DNA of 28,025 bases from UBA2100 sp964399345 (GCA_964399345.1 CAYNQE010000008.1:1-28025); one strand, 5' to 3'. Shown: positions 8,738 through 16,258, counted from the first letter of the stretch. Numbers and translations are program-made. Notes: generated by a model from the sequence alone, not told the origin.

Positions 8738-8768
8738 GAAAACAACCGACTTAACCGGTTGTTTTCTT
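8736..8768. terminator. Bidirectional terminator between leuS and the coiled-coil gene
   Basis: Perfect 13-bp arms (AAGAAAACAACCG and CGGTTGTTTTCTT) flank a 7-base loop. The T-rich arm serves the minus-strand gene that ends at 8767, whose TAA lies inside the stem. Confidence 0.85.
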
Positions 8769-9033
8769 ATGCAATATTGAGATGTTTCTCGATGTTTGCA
8801 ACACGCTCAAATAAGGGATCAAGTTCTTTAGCGTATCCAGACATATTATTCACTTTCTCTTTCAAATATTCTAAATAGGCTCGTATATCGCGTATCTCAG
8901 ACATTAAGCGGCGCTCCATATCGCGCATATTATCTTGCAAAGTAGTTTTCATTGCAGAACCTTCAGTCCTCGTCATCATATTCTCTTGAATATCAGTAAT
9001 TATTTCAAGAATCTGTTTCGTATCCTCATTCAT
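8767..9033 (-). CDS. Small coiled-coil protein, unknown function
   Basis: The 88-residue, highly charged protein has heptad-like spacing of Ile, Leu and Met along nearly its whole length (QILEIITDIQENM, RRLMSEIRDIRAYLEYLKEKV, LFERVANIEKHLNIA). I predict a soluble helical oligomer. No enzyme motif is visible and I do not recognise the family. A TATGCT -10-like box lies 6 bases before the ATG. It ends at a strong terminator, and the DUF5671-like gene lies 17 bases upstream, so the two may be cotranscribed. Confidence 0.7.
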   Translation of the reverse strand: MNEDTKQILEIITDIQENMMTRTEGSAMKTTLQDNMRDMERRLMSEIRDIRAYLEYLKEKVNNMSGYAKELDPLFERVANIEKHLNIA

Positions 9034-9050
9034 ACAAACAGCATATCACG

Positions 9051-9983
9051 CTAGAACAACGAAGGTTTCAACCTATCTGGATCAACTTCCCTTTCAAAAC
9101 AAACGCGTCCTTCCTCGTGCGCCCAATCCTGAGCCGTTCTTTGTAGTTCTTTTATCCTCCAATCTCCCTGACTTACAGCGTCAGACTTAACTTCCGTAAG
9201 CGGAAGGTTAAAGGTTGCACAAACCTCAAAGGTTAATGGTCCTGTAACTGAATATTCGTAAGCGTCTCCAGTTTCTGGATCACTTTCGATATAACTACCT
9301 ACCAGAGGATCTTTAAGAACTTCTAGGGATGCCGGAAGCTTTTCAGCAGTTCGGTAATATGAAGTAACTTCATTCTGAATCATTCGTAGGTTCTCAATAC
9401 GCTGAGCGTCAAATCGCAGCTCTCTCTGAGTCTGAGGAGATCCCATGATAAAGAAGCCGGCAACGATTGAAACCGCAAGAATTGCAGATACTACAAAACC
9501 AATTCTCTTTGATTTTCTCTCATTAGCCTCCCATACACCACGAACGTCTTGTATGTAGTAGTAGAAAACACCACCAAAGAGGACAAATACGGTTAGTATT
9601 TTAAGTAGGAATGCAGCGGTAAGGACTTCTCCTCCTAAGAATGTGTTAATTAGGACGATAAGATCAATAATTAAAGCAACTCCTGCACCAAAGATAGTTA
9701 GGATGATTAACCAGCGACGTACCCATAACTCCTTTTTGTCTGAATCACGACGGATATCCTTTTGAAGAATACGCGTAAGTACGATATACACTGGGAACAG
9801 TACTATTAAACTAGCTATAGCAAAGGTCATTCCTCCTGAATATGGATCAGCACCTATTACAGCTGAATTTCCAACTAGGCGGTCAATGTATTCAAACATT
9901 AGAGCCATAAAGCTTCCAACGGAGAAGTAGAGAGCAAACATTGCTCCAGCCCACAGGAAGAAATCTTTTGGTGTTACTTTCAT
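9051..9983 (-). CDS. DUF5671-like multi-spanning membrane protein
   Basis: The protein has 310 residues. Five hydrophobic helices are visible (about 8-30, 50-72, 90-113, 122-143 and 163-181). The N-terminal four-helix part (KDFFLWAGAMFALYFSVGSF onward) resembles DUF5671, a family common in CPR genomes. After the last helix comes a soluble C-terminal domain (QTQRELRFDAQRIENLRMIQ, then YYRTAEKLPASLEVL, and a C...C pair at CATF and RVCFE) that probably faces outward. This tail resembles pilin-like or type II secretion-like periplasmic folds in spacing, but that is only an impression. No catalytic residues are evident. A TAAAAT box lies 6 bases before the ATG. Confidence 0.75.
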   Translation of the reverse strand: MKVTPKDFFLWAGAMFALYFSVGSFMALMFEYIDRLVGNSAVIGADPYSGGMTFAIASLIVLFPVYIVLTRILQKDIRRDSDKKELWVRRWLIILTIFGAGVALIIDLIVLINTFLGGEVLTAAFLLKILTVFVLFGGVFYYYIQDVRGVWEANERKSKRIGFVVSAILAVSIVAGFFIMGSPQTQRELRFDAQRIENLRMIQNEVTSYYRTAEKLPASLEVLKDPLVGSYIESDPETGDAYEYSVTGPLTFEVCATFNLPLTEVKSDAVSQGDWRIKELQRTAQDWAHEEGRVCFEREVDPDRLKPSLF

Positions 9984-10018
9984 AAAATTATTTTAAGAAT
10001 TAATACTTTAATCGTACA

Positions 10019-11119
10019 CTAGGAATGCAAAAACTCCATAACATCGCCATCTTGAACAATATACTCTTTTCCTTCGGTTCGAACTTTCCCAGCACTTTTT
10101 GTTGCACTCCAAGAACCAAGCGGAACTAACTCATCCCACATAATAGTTTCAGCTCGGATAAATTTATTCTGAAAATCAGTATGAATGGCACCGGCTGCAA
10201 CTGGCGCTGAACTTCCCTTTTTAATAGTCCACGCACGAGTTTCTTTCTCTCCTGTAGTGAAAAACGAAATCAAACCAAGAAGCGCGTAACCTGTTTTAAT
10301 GAGCTCATCTACTCCGCTTTCAATAACACCAAGGTCACGACGAAACTCCATACACTCATCCCCTTCAAATTCTTTAAGTTCATCTTCTACTCCAGCATCA
10401 ACCTCAACCCAAAATGCCCCTGAATCTTCAAGAAAACTCTTTAGAGCGTCCCAGCGATCCCCTTCATGCTCGTGAATGTTGAATCCCGCGTTCTTTTTGT
10501 TAAGAACATACATAAAAGGCTTCATTGTTAATAGATGAAGTCCCCTAACTTGCTCAATTTCTTTTTCATATAAATGTGTTCCGTGTGCCAGTTTTCCCTC
10601 TTCTAGTTGTATTAAAATCTTCTCCAGTGCTTCTTTTAGAATAAAAGCGTCTTTGTCTCCTGCTCGAACTTCTTTCTCTATACTTCCAATTCGCTTAGTA
10701 ACTGTTTGAGTGTCAGCCAAAATCAACTCTAAGTTTATAATATCAATGTCATGAACCGGATCCACTGCACCGTGAACATGCATTACATCTTCATCTTCGA
10801 ACACTCGTACAACTTGTGCAATTGCATCAACTTCACGAATGTTTGCAAGAAATTGGTTTCCTAAACCTTCTCCTTCGGATGCTCCCTTAACTAATCCTGC
10901 AATATCTACAAATTCAACAATAGCAGGAATCTTTTTTTCGGAGTTAGACATTTCTGAAAGTCTGTCTAATCGAACATCAGGAACGGCTACAACTCCAACA
11001 GAAGGATCTATTGTACAAAATGGAAAGTTTTCAGCAGCAACTGCCTTTTTGGTAAGTGCATTAAAAAGCGTCGACTTTCCGACGTTTGGTAATCCTACGA
11101 TTCCTATTGATAGTGACAT
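10019..11119 (-). CDS. ychF: Redox/ribosome-associated GTPase YchF (Obg family ATPase)
   Basis: YchF (OLA1 in eukaryotes) is a TRAFAC P-loop protein that prefers ATP and binds ribosomes. Motifs: P-loop GLPNVGKST (residues 9-17), switch II DIAGLVKGASEGEGLGN, NKKNAG (the NKxE-type specificity motif altered as in YchF), and a C-terminal TGS domain (LISFFTTGEKETRAWTI, then HTDFQNKFIRAE and VQDGDVMEF). At 366 residues it has the family's normal length. The start follows a TTTTAAAATATG sequence. It may be read from the promoter of the small membrane gene upstream, although a GC hairpin lies between them. Confidence 0.97.
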   Translation of the reverse strand: MSLSIGIVGLPNVGKSTLFNALTKKAVAAENFPFCTIDPSVGVVAVPDVRLDRLSEMSNSEKKIPAIVEFVDIAGLVKGASEGEGLGNQFLANIREVDAIAQVVRVFEDEDVMHVHGAVDPVHDIDIINLELILADTQTVTKRIGSIEKEVRAGDKDAFILKEALEKILIQLEEGKLAHGTHLYEKEIEQVRGLHLLTMKPFMYVLNKKNAGFNIHEHEGDRWDALKSFLEDSGAFWVEVDAGVEDELKEFEGDECMEFRRDLGVIESGVDELIKTGYALLGLISFFTTGEKETRAWTIKKGSSAPVAAGAIHTDFQNKFIRAETIMWDELVPLGSWSATKSAGKVRTEGKEYIVQDGDVMEFLHS

Positions 11120-11131
11120 ATTTTAAAAGTG

Positions 11132-11161
11132 TGTGGCGGCGAATGGTTAGTCCGCCGCGCA
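11132..11161 (-). terminator. GC-rich hairpin between the 79-residue gene and ychF
   Basis: A GCGGCG / CGCCGC stem, extended by flanking GTG/CAC pairs, is followed on the minus strand by CACTTTTAAAAT. It could be a weak terminator or attenuator ahead of ychF; the U tract is short. Confidence 0.4.
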
Positions 11162-11167
11162 CGTATT

Positions 11168-11407
11168 TTACCATGGCTTCCAGCTATGTTTGACCTCAGA
11201 CTTGGGCAAGCCGGACAAACCCCAGGCGACCATCAGCAGTGTTACAAGGCCCAAATAGGTGCAAAGACCTATCGTTGCATAATCCCACGGTCCGTAGTGA
11301 TCAGTAGTCCAGCGGCCCTGATTTTTCATCGTTGCAGTAAATGTGCAGACCGCCAAGTACCCAGTAATTAGCCAAAGAACAATCCCAGCCCAATACCACC
11401 ATTCCAT
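11168..11407 (-). CDS. Small two-helix membrane protein
   Basis: The 79-residue protein is rich in Trp and has two hydrophobic segments (WAGIVLWLITGYLAVCTF and YATIGLCTYLGLVTLLMVAW) with a charged loop between them. The start is well supported: AAAGGAAA lies 4-5 bases before the ATG, and a promoter sits upstream. I do not recognise a family. The overlapping plus-strand frame has neither a ribosome site nor a promoter, so I prefer this strand. Confidence 0.65.
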   Translation of the reverse strand: MEWWYWAGIVLWLITGYLAVCTFTATMKNQGRWTTDHYGPWDYATIGLCTYLGLVTLLMVAWGLSGLPKSEVKHSWKPW

Positions 11408-11435
11408 AACGTTTCCTTTATCTAGTGATAGTCAA

Positions 11436-11463
11436 AATATACCGTATTAAAGCAAGTGTGCAA
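11436..11463 (-). promoter_or_regulatory. Promoter of the 79-residue membrane gene
   Basis: TTGCAC (11458-11463), a 16-base spacer and TATATT (11436-11441) on the minus strand give a leader of about 20 bases containing the AAAGGAAA site. Confidence 0.55.
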
Positions 11464-11478
11464 CTTTTTACCCAGACA

Positions 11479-11508
11479 TGAAAAATACCAGCAAGCTGGC
11501 ATTTTTCA
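11479..11508. terminator. Terminator hairpin ending the candidate RNA
   Basis: A TGAAAAAT arm and an ATTTTTCA arm close over a CCAGC-AA-GCTGG core with one mismatch. The structure is A/T-rich on both sides, so it could act in either direction. Confidence 0.65.
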
Positions 11509-11659
11509 GTGGTGTTCATTTCTTTCCTAAATCCGGAGATCTAGTTCCAAAACGGACACCGTGGAATTTAACTCCGGAGAGTCAAACTCCACGGTGGCCA
11601 TTTCGAGTCAAAGACTTGAAAAAGTCACCGTAGTAGCAATCAGCAAGCTGACTACTACT
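11479..11659 (-). ncRNA. Candidate structured small RNA with its own promoter and terminator
   Basis: This stretch has no good gene but looks like a discrete transcript. A near-consensus promoter lies just before it (TTGACA-N16-TATTCT). The predicted RNA begins with a nested hairpin (GTAGTAG and TCAGC pairing with GCTGA and CTACTAC, 11630-11658). A small GACTT/AAGTC stem follows (11613-11626), then a long 13-bp stem with one mismatch (11557-11569 with 11584-11596) whose loop holds CTCCGGAG, which is repeated nearby at 11532-11539. The transcript ends in a T-rich hairpin. I could not match it to 6S, SRP, RNase P, tmRNA or a known riboswitch. A 24-codon frame (11527-11601) starting MATVEF has no ribosome site and coincides with the long stem. 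Confidence 0.5.
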
Positions 11660-11665
11660 TCGAAA

Positions 11666-11693
11666 AGAATAGCAGGTGGGTATAAATTGTCAA
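11666..11693 (-). promoter_or_regulatory. Promoter of the candidate small RNA
   Basis: TTGACA (11688-11693), a 16-base spacer and TATTCT (11666-11671) are on the minus strand. The expected start, near 11659, falls right at the first base of the 5' hairpin. Confidence 0.6.
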
Positions 11694-11734
11694 ACACCTA
11701 TTTAAGATAGGCAACAATATGGGACTCTGTCAAA

Positions 11735-11959
11735 TTATTGCATCATCTGCCTCAACTCCTTCTCGTACTTCTTGCTCACTTCCATGGTAGCAACCATCTG
11801 ATCTTTCCCTCCTTTAACTAGTGCTTGAGTTTCTTTTGCTATTTTCATAAACAATTCAGGATTTTGTTCAACCATTGTGCTAATCATATCTGCCTGGTCT
11901 TTAGGCATGTTCTTTAACTGCGACTTCATCATTTTCTTTAAAAGGAATTTTTTTAACAT
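11735..11959 (-). CDS. Small helical protein of unknown function
   Basis: I chose the ATG at 11959, giving 74 residues beginning MLKKFLLKKMM. A TTGCAG-N16-TACAAT promoter ends 6 bases before it, whereas the longer frame (ATG at 11983) would start inside the promoter. The protein is basic at the N-terminus and amphipathic throughout (KNMPKDQADMISTMVEQNPE, LFMKIAKETQALV, YEKELRQMMQ). It has no transmembrane helix and no recognised family. Met, Lys and Gln are abundant. It resembles small helical CPR proteins that could associate with membranes or nucleic acids, but I have no direct evidence of function. Confidence 0.6.
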   Translation of the reverse strand: MLKKFLLKKMMKSQLKNMPKDQADMISTMVEQNPELFMKIAKETQALVKGGKDQMVATMEVSKKYEKELRQMMQ

Positions 11960-11965
11960 GAAGTA

Positions 11966-11993
11966 ATTGTATATTGAATACATATTACTGCAA
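11966..11993 (-). promoter_or_regulatory. Promoter of the 74-residue gene
   Basis: TTGCAG (11988-11993), 16 bases and TACAAT (11966-11971) are on the minus strand. The -10 ends 6 bases before the ATG at 11959. The -35 sits back to back with the -35 of the plus-strand promoter, leaving only 4 bases between them. Confidence 0.6.
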
Positions 11994-11997
11994 ATCG

Positions 11998-12026
11998 TTG
12001 ACCCAAAAGTCTTCTGGTGGTATAAA
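11998..12026 (+). promoter_or_regulatory. Promoter of the decayed efflux operon
   Basis: TTGACC (11998-12003), a 17-base spacer and TATAAA (12021-12026) are on the plus strand. The ATG at 12032 is 5 bases further on, a leaderless layout. The promoter still looks intact although the genes it drives are broken. Confidence 0.6.
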
Positions 12027-12031
12027 TTGGC

Positions 12032-12451
12032 ATGTTTAAATTTTTAAAAATCCGTGTATTTGCACGTCGATACTGGAACAAATCAGCAAAAGTAGCGCTT
12101 TTTGCTATTTCACTACTTATAGTACTAGCAGTTACTAGAATAATCCTAGTAAGTGCGGATGCAGTAGAAGGAGAAACCTTTACTCGCAGCGTCACTTTAT
12201 CACCTGCGGGATTAGTATCTGCTGGAAAAGGGTTGTAAGTTTCGGGAATTGTTTCTGCTGGCACAATAATCGCTGCAATGGAAAACGCATCAGAACTTGC
12301 AGGTGTTGCACAACCCAAAGCCAATCTCAGTAAAGTTTCCGGCGGAACTCTTGCACAAAGACAGGAGGTACTTTCTCTTTCAACGCAAAATGCCAAAAAC
12401 TCACTTAAGGAGGCTGAAATTGGTGTTCAGAACACACTCCGGTGCTTTTAA
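12032..12451 (+). pseudogene. Remnant of an RND-system membrane fusion protein (HlyD/AcrA type)
   Basis: The frame starts MFKFLKIRVFARRYWNKS and has one transmembrane helix (VALFAISLLIVLAVTRIIL), then a short stretch resembling the beginning of the fusion-protein barrel. A TAA interrupts the frame at 12236-12238. The same frame continues after it with recognisable sequence (VSGIVSAGTIIAAMEN, then AQPKANLSKVSGGT and an amphipathic NAKNSLKEAE helix) up to 12451. These match the N-terminal and hairpin parts of a membrane fusion protein; the lipoyl, barrel and C-terminal parts are missing. The gene is therefore a nonfunctional remnant with both a nonsense mutation and a large deletion. Confidence 0.7.
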
Positions 12452-13223
12452 TACAAACAACACAACGCTTGAATCTCTAACAAGAGTGAACATTACTACT
12501 CAACAAGGAACATTCCCACTATCAAACTTTATTGATGTGCCAGTTGAACCAAGTCGAGCATCAGTAGTACACAAAGAAGGAGAAAGAATCGCTACAGTTT
12601 CTAGTCGTATAGGTGAAGGAGGTAATGCACTAATAGTTACAAAGGAACTTAAAGCAAAAATGGCCTCAAGTTTAATACCAGAAGGAGTGCGTATTTCATA
12701 CGGAGGTGAAAGTGAAGACGTAGACCAATCTTTTAAAGACATGTTTACAGCACTCATCATTGGTTTGATAAGCATGTTTGCTATTTTAGTATTGCAGTTC
12801 AACTCCTTCCGTTTTGCCACCTACGTTCTTATGATCGTTCCGCTTTCATTAATTGGAGTGTTCGCAGGATTAATGATTACTGGAACTCCACTATCCTTCC
12901 CTTCAATTATGGGATTCATCGCACTTTCAGGTATTGTGGTAAATAACTCCATCATCCTTATCGATACAATTAACAAGGAAAGACGAAAACATGGAACCAC
13001 AAAGACAATGCAAGAGATTGTAGTTAATGCTTCTGCCGCTAGATTACGACCGGTTCTATTAACAGCACTTACTACAGTAGTAGGAATGGTTCCTCTTCTC
13101 TTTGTTGCGGCCCTTTGGGTACCACTAGCCTACGCTCTAATGTTTGGTCTGTCGTTTGCGACAATCATTACACTACTACTGGTTCCTTCAATATATGTGA
13201 GGTGGCCTGGGAAGAGGGTTTAG
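12423..13223 (+). pseudogene. C-terminal fragment of an RND efflux transporter
   Basis: From about 12423 the frame encodes the last quarter of an AcrB-type proton-driven pump, roughly 267 of the usual 1000 or more residues. It covers part of the periplasmic domain (ESLTRVNITTQQGTFPLSNF, then GERIATVSSRIGEG) and the C-terminal transmembrane block with the family motifs PLSLIGVFAGLM, FIALSGIVVNNSIILID and RPVLLTALTTVVGMVPL. The nominal ATG at 12297 lies in the out-of-frame fusion-protein remnant and is not native. The N-terminal half, including the first transmembrane block, is gone, so the pump cannot work. A deletion inside a fusion-protein/pump operon appears to have joined the two ends. Confidence 0.75.
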
Positions 13224-13225
13224 TT

Positions 13226-13254
13226 TTGACATTTTAAAGTGTCTCTTGTAGGGT
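13226..13254 (+). promoter_or_regulatory. Promoter of the 76-residue gene
   Basis: TTGACA (13226-13231), 17 bases and TAGGGT (13249-13254) lie just past the end of the RND fragment. The start near 13261 gives a leader of about 27 bases with an AAAGGAA ribosome site. Confidence 0.55.
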
Positions 13255-13287
13255 TCCTCCAGACATCCAAACGCAAAGGAACGTACA

Positions 13288-13518
13288 ATGGATCCACTAC
13301 AGTCGACCGTATTTTCTTGGATTCTCCTACAAGCCATTTTTCATCCAAGCGGCGGGTTTAATTATGAGGTTACCAACTATCTCGCGGACGACCCTGTTTA
13401 TTATGAAAGCGAGAAGGCTTGTGAGGAATCCCAAACAGCACAATTTCTTAAACTTCACGAGTCTCCGTGGATTCTGTGGAAGTGTTTTGAGATCACTGTG
13501 CCGCTTGCAGATAGATAG
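13288..13518 (+). CDS. Small protein of unknown function
   Basis: The 76-residue frame starts MDPLQSTVFSWILLQ. It has a modestly hydrophobic N-terminus, acidic and aromatic residues in the middle, and two cysteines (KACEES and LWKCFE). I recognise no domain. It is a self-contained unit, with its own promoter, an AAAGGAA site 7-8 bases before the ATG, and a hairpin terminator directly after the TAG. That supports expression better than the protein sequence does. The opposite-strand frame over the same bases lacks these signals. Confidence 0.5.
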   Translation: MDPLQSTVFSWILLQAIFHPSGGFNYEVTNYLADDPVYYESEKACEESQTAQFLKLHESPWILWKCFEITVPLADR

Positions 13519-13528
13519 AATAGAAAAT

Positions 13529-13547
13529 ACCGGAGTGACAATCCGGT
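13529..13547 (+). terminator. Terminator after the 76-residue gene
   Basis: An ACCGGA / TCCGGT stem with a 7-base loop is followed by CTTTGACTTTT. The terminator after the next small gene has the same design, with a GG-CC core followed by TCTTT. Confidence 0.6.
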
Positions 13548-13569
13548 CTTTGACTTTTCCGCCGTACTG

Positions 13570-13598
13570 TTGCACTGTAAATTCTAGGCCTGTACGTT
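13570..13598 (+). promoter_or_regulatory. Promoter of the 110-residue membrane gene
   Basis: TTGCAC (13570-13575), 17 bases and TACGTT (13593-13598) give a leader of about 18 bases with AAGGAG. Confidence 0.45.
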
Positions 13599-13622
13599 AA
13601 GGCACAACCAAGGAGAGACTAA

Positions 13623-13955
13623 ATGTACGAAACTATATTTTCAGTTCTGTTCCAGATGGCTCTCGTTGGGTCGTTGGTTCATATGGCTGGCTATGCCATG
13701 CTCAATACCACTGTCCAAGACGTCGATCAAGAGGACGACGGCGGGAACATCATGATGGACATGATTACCGATTGGTTCCTACGACTCTTTATCTTTGCGG
13801 TGGTGGCGTCTGCCGGATTATTTGGTGGAATTTATCTACAAGACGTACCATTTATGGAATTACCAAAAGCTTGGGGTTTCTGGAGTTACGTTTTCCCGGT
13901 TGCAGCAGTCCTTATTGGGTCCCACAACGTGTGGAAAACATTGCACCCATTCTGA
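13623..13955 (+). CDS. Small membrane protein of unknown function
   Basis: The 110-residue protein has about three hydrophobic segments: residues 7-27 (SVLFQMALVGSLVHMAGYAM), 50-70 (WFLRLFIFAVVASAGLFGG) and 83-100 (WGFWSYVFPVAAVLIG). An acidic loop (DVDQEDDGG) lies between the first two. AAGGAG lies about 8 bases before the ATG, and a hairpin terminator follows the stop. I recognise no family. Like its neighbour, it is a single-gene unit with a short leader and a strong ribosome site, and its layout differs from the leaderless core genes. Confidence 0.65.
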   Translation: MYETIFSVLFQMALVGSLVHMAGYAMLNTTVQDVDQEDDGGNIMMDMITDWFLRLFIFAVVASAGLFGGIYLQDVPFMELPKAWGFWSYVFPVAAVLIGSHNVWKTLHPF

Positions 13956-13985
13956 CATCCAATAGCCATCTAAAACGCCTAAAGG

Positions 13986-14010
13986 CCGGGAATTCACAAC
14001 CCCGGTCTTT
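13986..14010 (+). terminator. Terminator after the 110-residue membrane gene
   Basis: CCGGG and CCCGG arms with a 10-base loop are followed by TCTTT. It lies between this gene and the convergent truB stop at 14009. Confidence 0.5.
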
Positions 14011-14815
14011 AAAACTGCCTCCACCAAATCCCCCATTTATACTTTCCTACTTTTGTTCTATTTATCTCTAACGCTAAACCGCCAGTTCCTAATTTCTTTC
14101 CAACCTCGTTCGCTAAGGTCCTCATATACGTTCCAGCACTCGCTGAACACACAACATCAATTACCTGGAGATCATTTTCACTCGTTTTAGACCAGGTATT
14201 CCATGAGTCTATAACCTCATGGCGTCTGAAGTCTCTTCCAAGACGTTTTGATTCATCTGTAACTATCGCAAGGGCGTGAATTTTTTCTAACGTTCTTTTC
14301 TTCAGTTCTTCTGGTTTTATACTCCTAACGCCAGTAACAGAAATTTTAAATACTTCTCCAGTGGATTCTGGAGTATCAATCTCATCTAACTTCCCTTCAA
14401 GAAACCATTGAAAGAGAGGCTTACCATTTACAGGCTTTGAGGAAATAACTGGGTATGGCCAAGAGTATTTCCCTGTAAATGATTTTAAAGTTTTTCGGAT
14501 TCTCTCTTCCTCAATTTCTTCAATCTCATCTTTGTAAGTTAATTTACCAAGAACGTCATGAGAATCACTTGAAAGTCCTAAAACGATGGAAACTTTATAT
14601 TCTTTATCCAAATTCCAAAACTCCTTTATCCTTCTACACTTCTCGCCCGTTAGCACTAGCAGCTTACCCTCAGCCATAGGATCAAGTCGGCCGGCATATG
14701 CCATCTTTAAACTGAGAGGAAAATTCCGTTCCTCACGAGATTTTTCAATCGCCTGCAACGGAGTCTCTCCAACACTTTTATGTATTGTGTATATATAGTC
14801 GTTTTCTTTGCTCAT
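14009..14815 (-). CDS. truB: tRNA pseudouridine(55) synthase TruB
   Basis: TruB converts U55 in the T-loop of tRNAs to pseudouridine and also acts as a tRNA chaperone. The catalytic motif is AYAGRLDPMAEGKLLVL, with the nucleophilic aspartate at D45; most bacteria have GTLDPMATGVL here, so it is a variant. The lysine in LDKEYKVSIVLG and the PVNGKPLFQW and CSAGTYMRTLANEVG-like motifs are also present. The 268-residue length fits a TruB without a large PUA domain. The start ATG overlaps the RNHCP gene's stop (ATGA type), so the two are translationally coupled. Confidence 0.92.
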   Translation of the reverse strand: MSKENDYIYTIHKSVGETPLQAIEKSREERNFPLSLKMAYAGRLDPMAEGKLLVLTGEKCRRIKEFWNLDKEYKVSIVLGLSSDSHDVLGKLTYKDEIEEIEEERIRKTLKSFTGKYSWPYPVISSKPVNGKPLFQWFLEGKLDEIDTPESTGEVFKISVTGVRSIKPEELKKRTLEKIHALAIVTDESKRLGRDFRRHEVIDSWNTWSKTSENDLQVIDVVCSASAGTYMRTLANEVGKKLGTGGLALEINRTKVGKYKWGIWWRQF

Positions 14816-15117
14816 TATTTTTCAGCTATTTTTCGTGCAATTTCTACTGCCGCCTCAATATTATCTGTAACGGACATCTTGTTTCTCTTTGTGTGTCCGC
14901 ATTTTACGCACTTATGAACCAGTATATATGAATCCCCCGCTGCTAGCACTTGTATGGGGCTCATAAGGCCGTGGCAGGTCTCTTTCCTATCTCCCGGATC
15001 AACGTCTACGTGCTTTGAAAACAAACACTTAGGGCAGTGATTGGTGTATCCATTACCAACTACGGACTCCCCGCAGTTTTCGCAGTTAAAATCTTCTTTG
15101 TTTTTCTTAAAGCTCAT
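14815..15117 (-). CDS. RNHCP domain zinc-binding protein
   Basis: The 100-residue protein contains the motif block that names the RNHCP family: CENCGESVVGNGYTNHCPKC, then SKHVDVDPGDRKETCHGLM, and a second CxxC pair at HKCVKCG. Two zinc-binding Cys clusters are therefore likely (C12/C15/C28/C31 and C49 with C70/C73). Function is unestablished; the fold and the truB neighbour suggest RNA binding, which is only inference. A TATGCT box lies 6 bases before the ATG, with AAGACA 17 bases further up. Confidence 0.85.
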   Translation of the reverse strand: MSFKKNKEDFNCENCGESVVGNGYTNHCPKCLFSKHVDVDPGDRKETCHGLMSPIQVLAAGDSYILVHKCVKCGHTKRNKMSVTDNIEAAVEIARKIAEK

Positions 15118-15132
15118 TGGAGGAGCATAGCA

Positions 15133-16149
15133 CTACTGTCCTCTCTTGTCTTTTGCGTTCTTAGTCTCCAGTAGTTTTGGCTGCACAGGATGCTCCTCAT
15201 CTCCTACACTTTTTAGTAAATACCAAGCCATTACTGCCAAGAACACTGCAATACCAACTAAGGTAATGTAGTAGTACATCATCGCCGCTGAACCCACTGT
15301 TAGAACTATTGAACCGATAAGCCAATACATAACAGGGTTTTTTAGTTCAATCTTAATCGTTGGAAGTATGTATCTATATGCTAAATATAGTAGTAGAGCT
15401 ACGAAAAGCAGTGGAACAATATACTTATCCTTTTCAAACAAACCAATACTCGAAGAAAGACTTAGACGACTCATGTCTGGCTTAAACTTACCAAAGAAAG
15501 AAACTAACTCTCCTTCTTTTGACTTATCTCCTATGGCGTCAGTGGCTGCTGTAACTGCCGCAGGAACTGTTTTAACCTCCACTGGCTTTACCGGAACAAC
15601 TACAGCAGGTTTTTCAACTGGAGATACGACAACTGGCTTTACAACCACAGGGATTACATAAGTTTGACCTGTGATAAAAACAAGAGGGTCACTAATTACA
15701 GGCATTGCAGAAGGATGTGCTCGCGTTACAAGACGATATGAATATGCCTTTCCTGGCTCTAAATCTTTCAGAATAGCTGTGTGATTAGCAACACCTGCGT
15801 TGTTTTGAGTAGTGAATGTAGAATATCCAAAACCTTCTTTTGAAAGGTCAATCGGAACAGGCTCACCTGCCAACTCAGCGTACAAAACCATTGTGGCAGC
15901 TGGAGCTGAGCTTTCCCATTCTACAACGGCACAGTTTTCCACTGCGTTTATAGCACTAACTCTTGCATTTGATGTGGTAAGTGGAGTAAAGCCTTGCATC
16001 ATTCCGGCACCGGAGCTTTGGATATCAACACTTGTAGTGCCACAGGAGGAGCGCTCAATTACGCCCAGGGGCAATGTATCTGCAGAGGCAGAATTCGGTA
16101 TTAAGACTATGGCTGCTGCAATCAATAGGAATTTAGTAAAGGCACTCAT
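15133..16149 (-). CDS. Secreted/anchored protein with fibronectin-like domain and C-terminal membrane helices
   Basis: The 338-residue protein has a signal peptide (residues 1-23, ending SASA). A beta-rich domain follows (about 60-160) that ends in a typical fibronectin type III closing pattern (LKDLEPGKAYSYRLVTR). Then comes a Pro/Val-rich low-complexity linker (about 168-198, built of PVVVKP, PVEKP and PVKPVE units) and three C-terminal transmembrane helices (about 241-260, 270-291 and 293-312). I infer an extracytoplasmic sensor or structural domain held out by a flexible linker. The family is not recognised. It has its own promoter with a leader of about 50 bases. Confidence 0.75.
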   Translation of the reverse strand: MSAFTKFLLIAAAIVLIPNSASADTLPLGVIERSSCGTTSVDIQSSGAGMMQGFTPLTTSNARVSAINAVENCAVVEWESSAPAATMVLYAELAGEPVPIDLSKEGFGYSTFTTQNNAGVANHTAILKDLEPGKAYSYRLVTRAHPSAMPVISDPLVFITGQTYVIPVVVKPVVVSPVEKPAVVVPVKPVEVKTVPAAVTAATDAIGDKSKEGELVSFFGKFKPDMSRLSLSSSIGLFEKDKYIVPLLFVALLLYLAYRYILPTIKIELKNPVMYWLIGSIVLTVGSAAMMYYYITLVGIAVFLAVMAWYLLKSVGDEEHPVQPKLLETKNAKDKRGQ

Positions 16150-16200
16150 TTTGAATTTATTAGGCTGAAAAGAAAGGACAAAAAGAGCGTAAGTTCCCTG

Positions 16201-16229
16201 ATTATAAGCCCCTCAAAAGAGCGTCGCAA
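16201..16229 (-). promoter_or_regulatory. Promoter of the fibronectin-like membrane protein
   Basis: TTGCGA (16224-16229), 17 bases and a perfect TATAAT (16201-16206) are on the minus strand, about 50 bases before the ATG at 16149. Confidence 0.7.
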
Positions 16230-16258
16230 GTAATAGAGAAACTATACAACAAGCCCAA

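Noticed and set aside
11527..11601. 24-codon gene starting MATVEF inside the candidate RNA
   Set aside because: It has no ribosome site, and its bases are explained by the long hairpin; random open frames of this length are common.
12297..12422. N-terminus of the RND fragment beginning MQVLHNP
   Set aside because: This part is the fusion-protein remnant read in the wrong frame; RND similarity begins only at about 12423.
13327..13575. Minus-strand frame opposite the 76-residue gene
   Set aside because: It runs through the terminator and promoter signals of the plus-strand units and lacks its own start signals.
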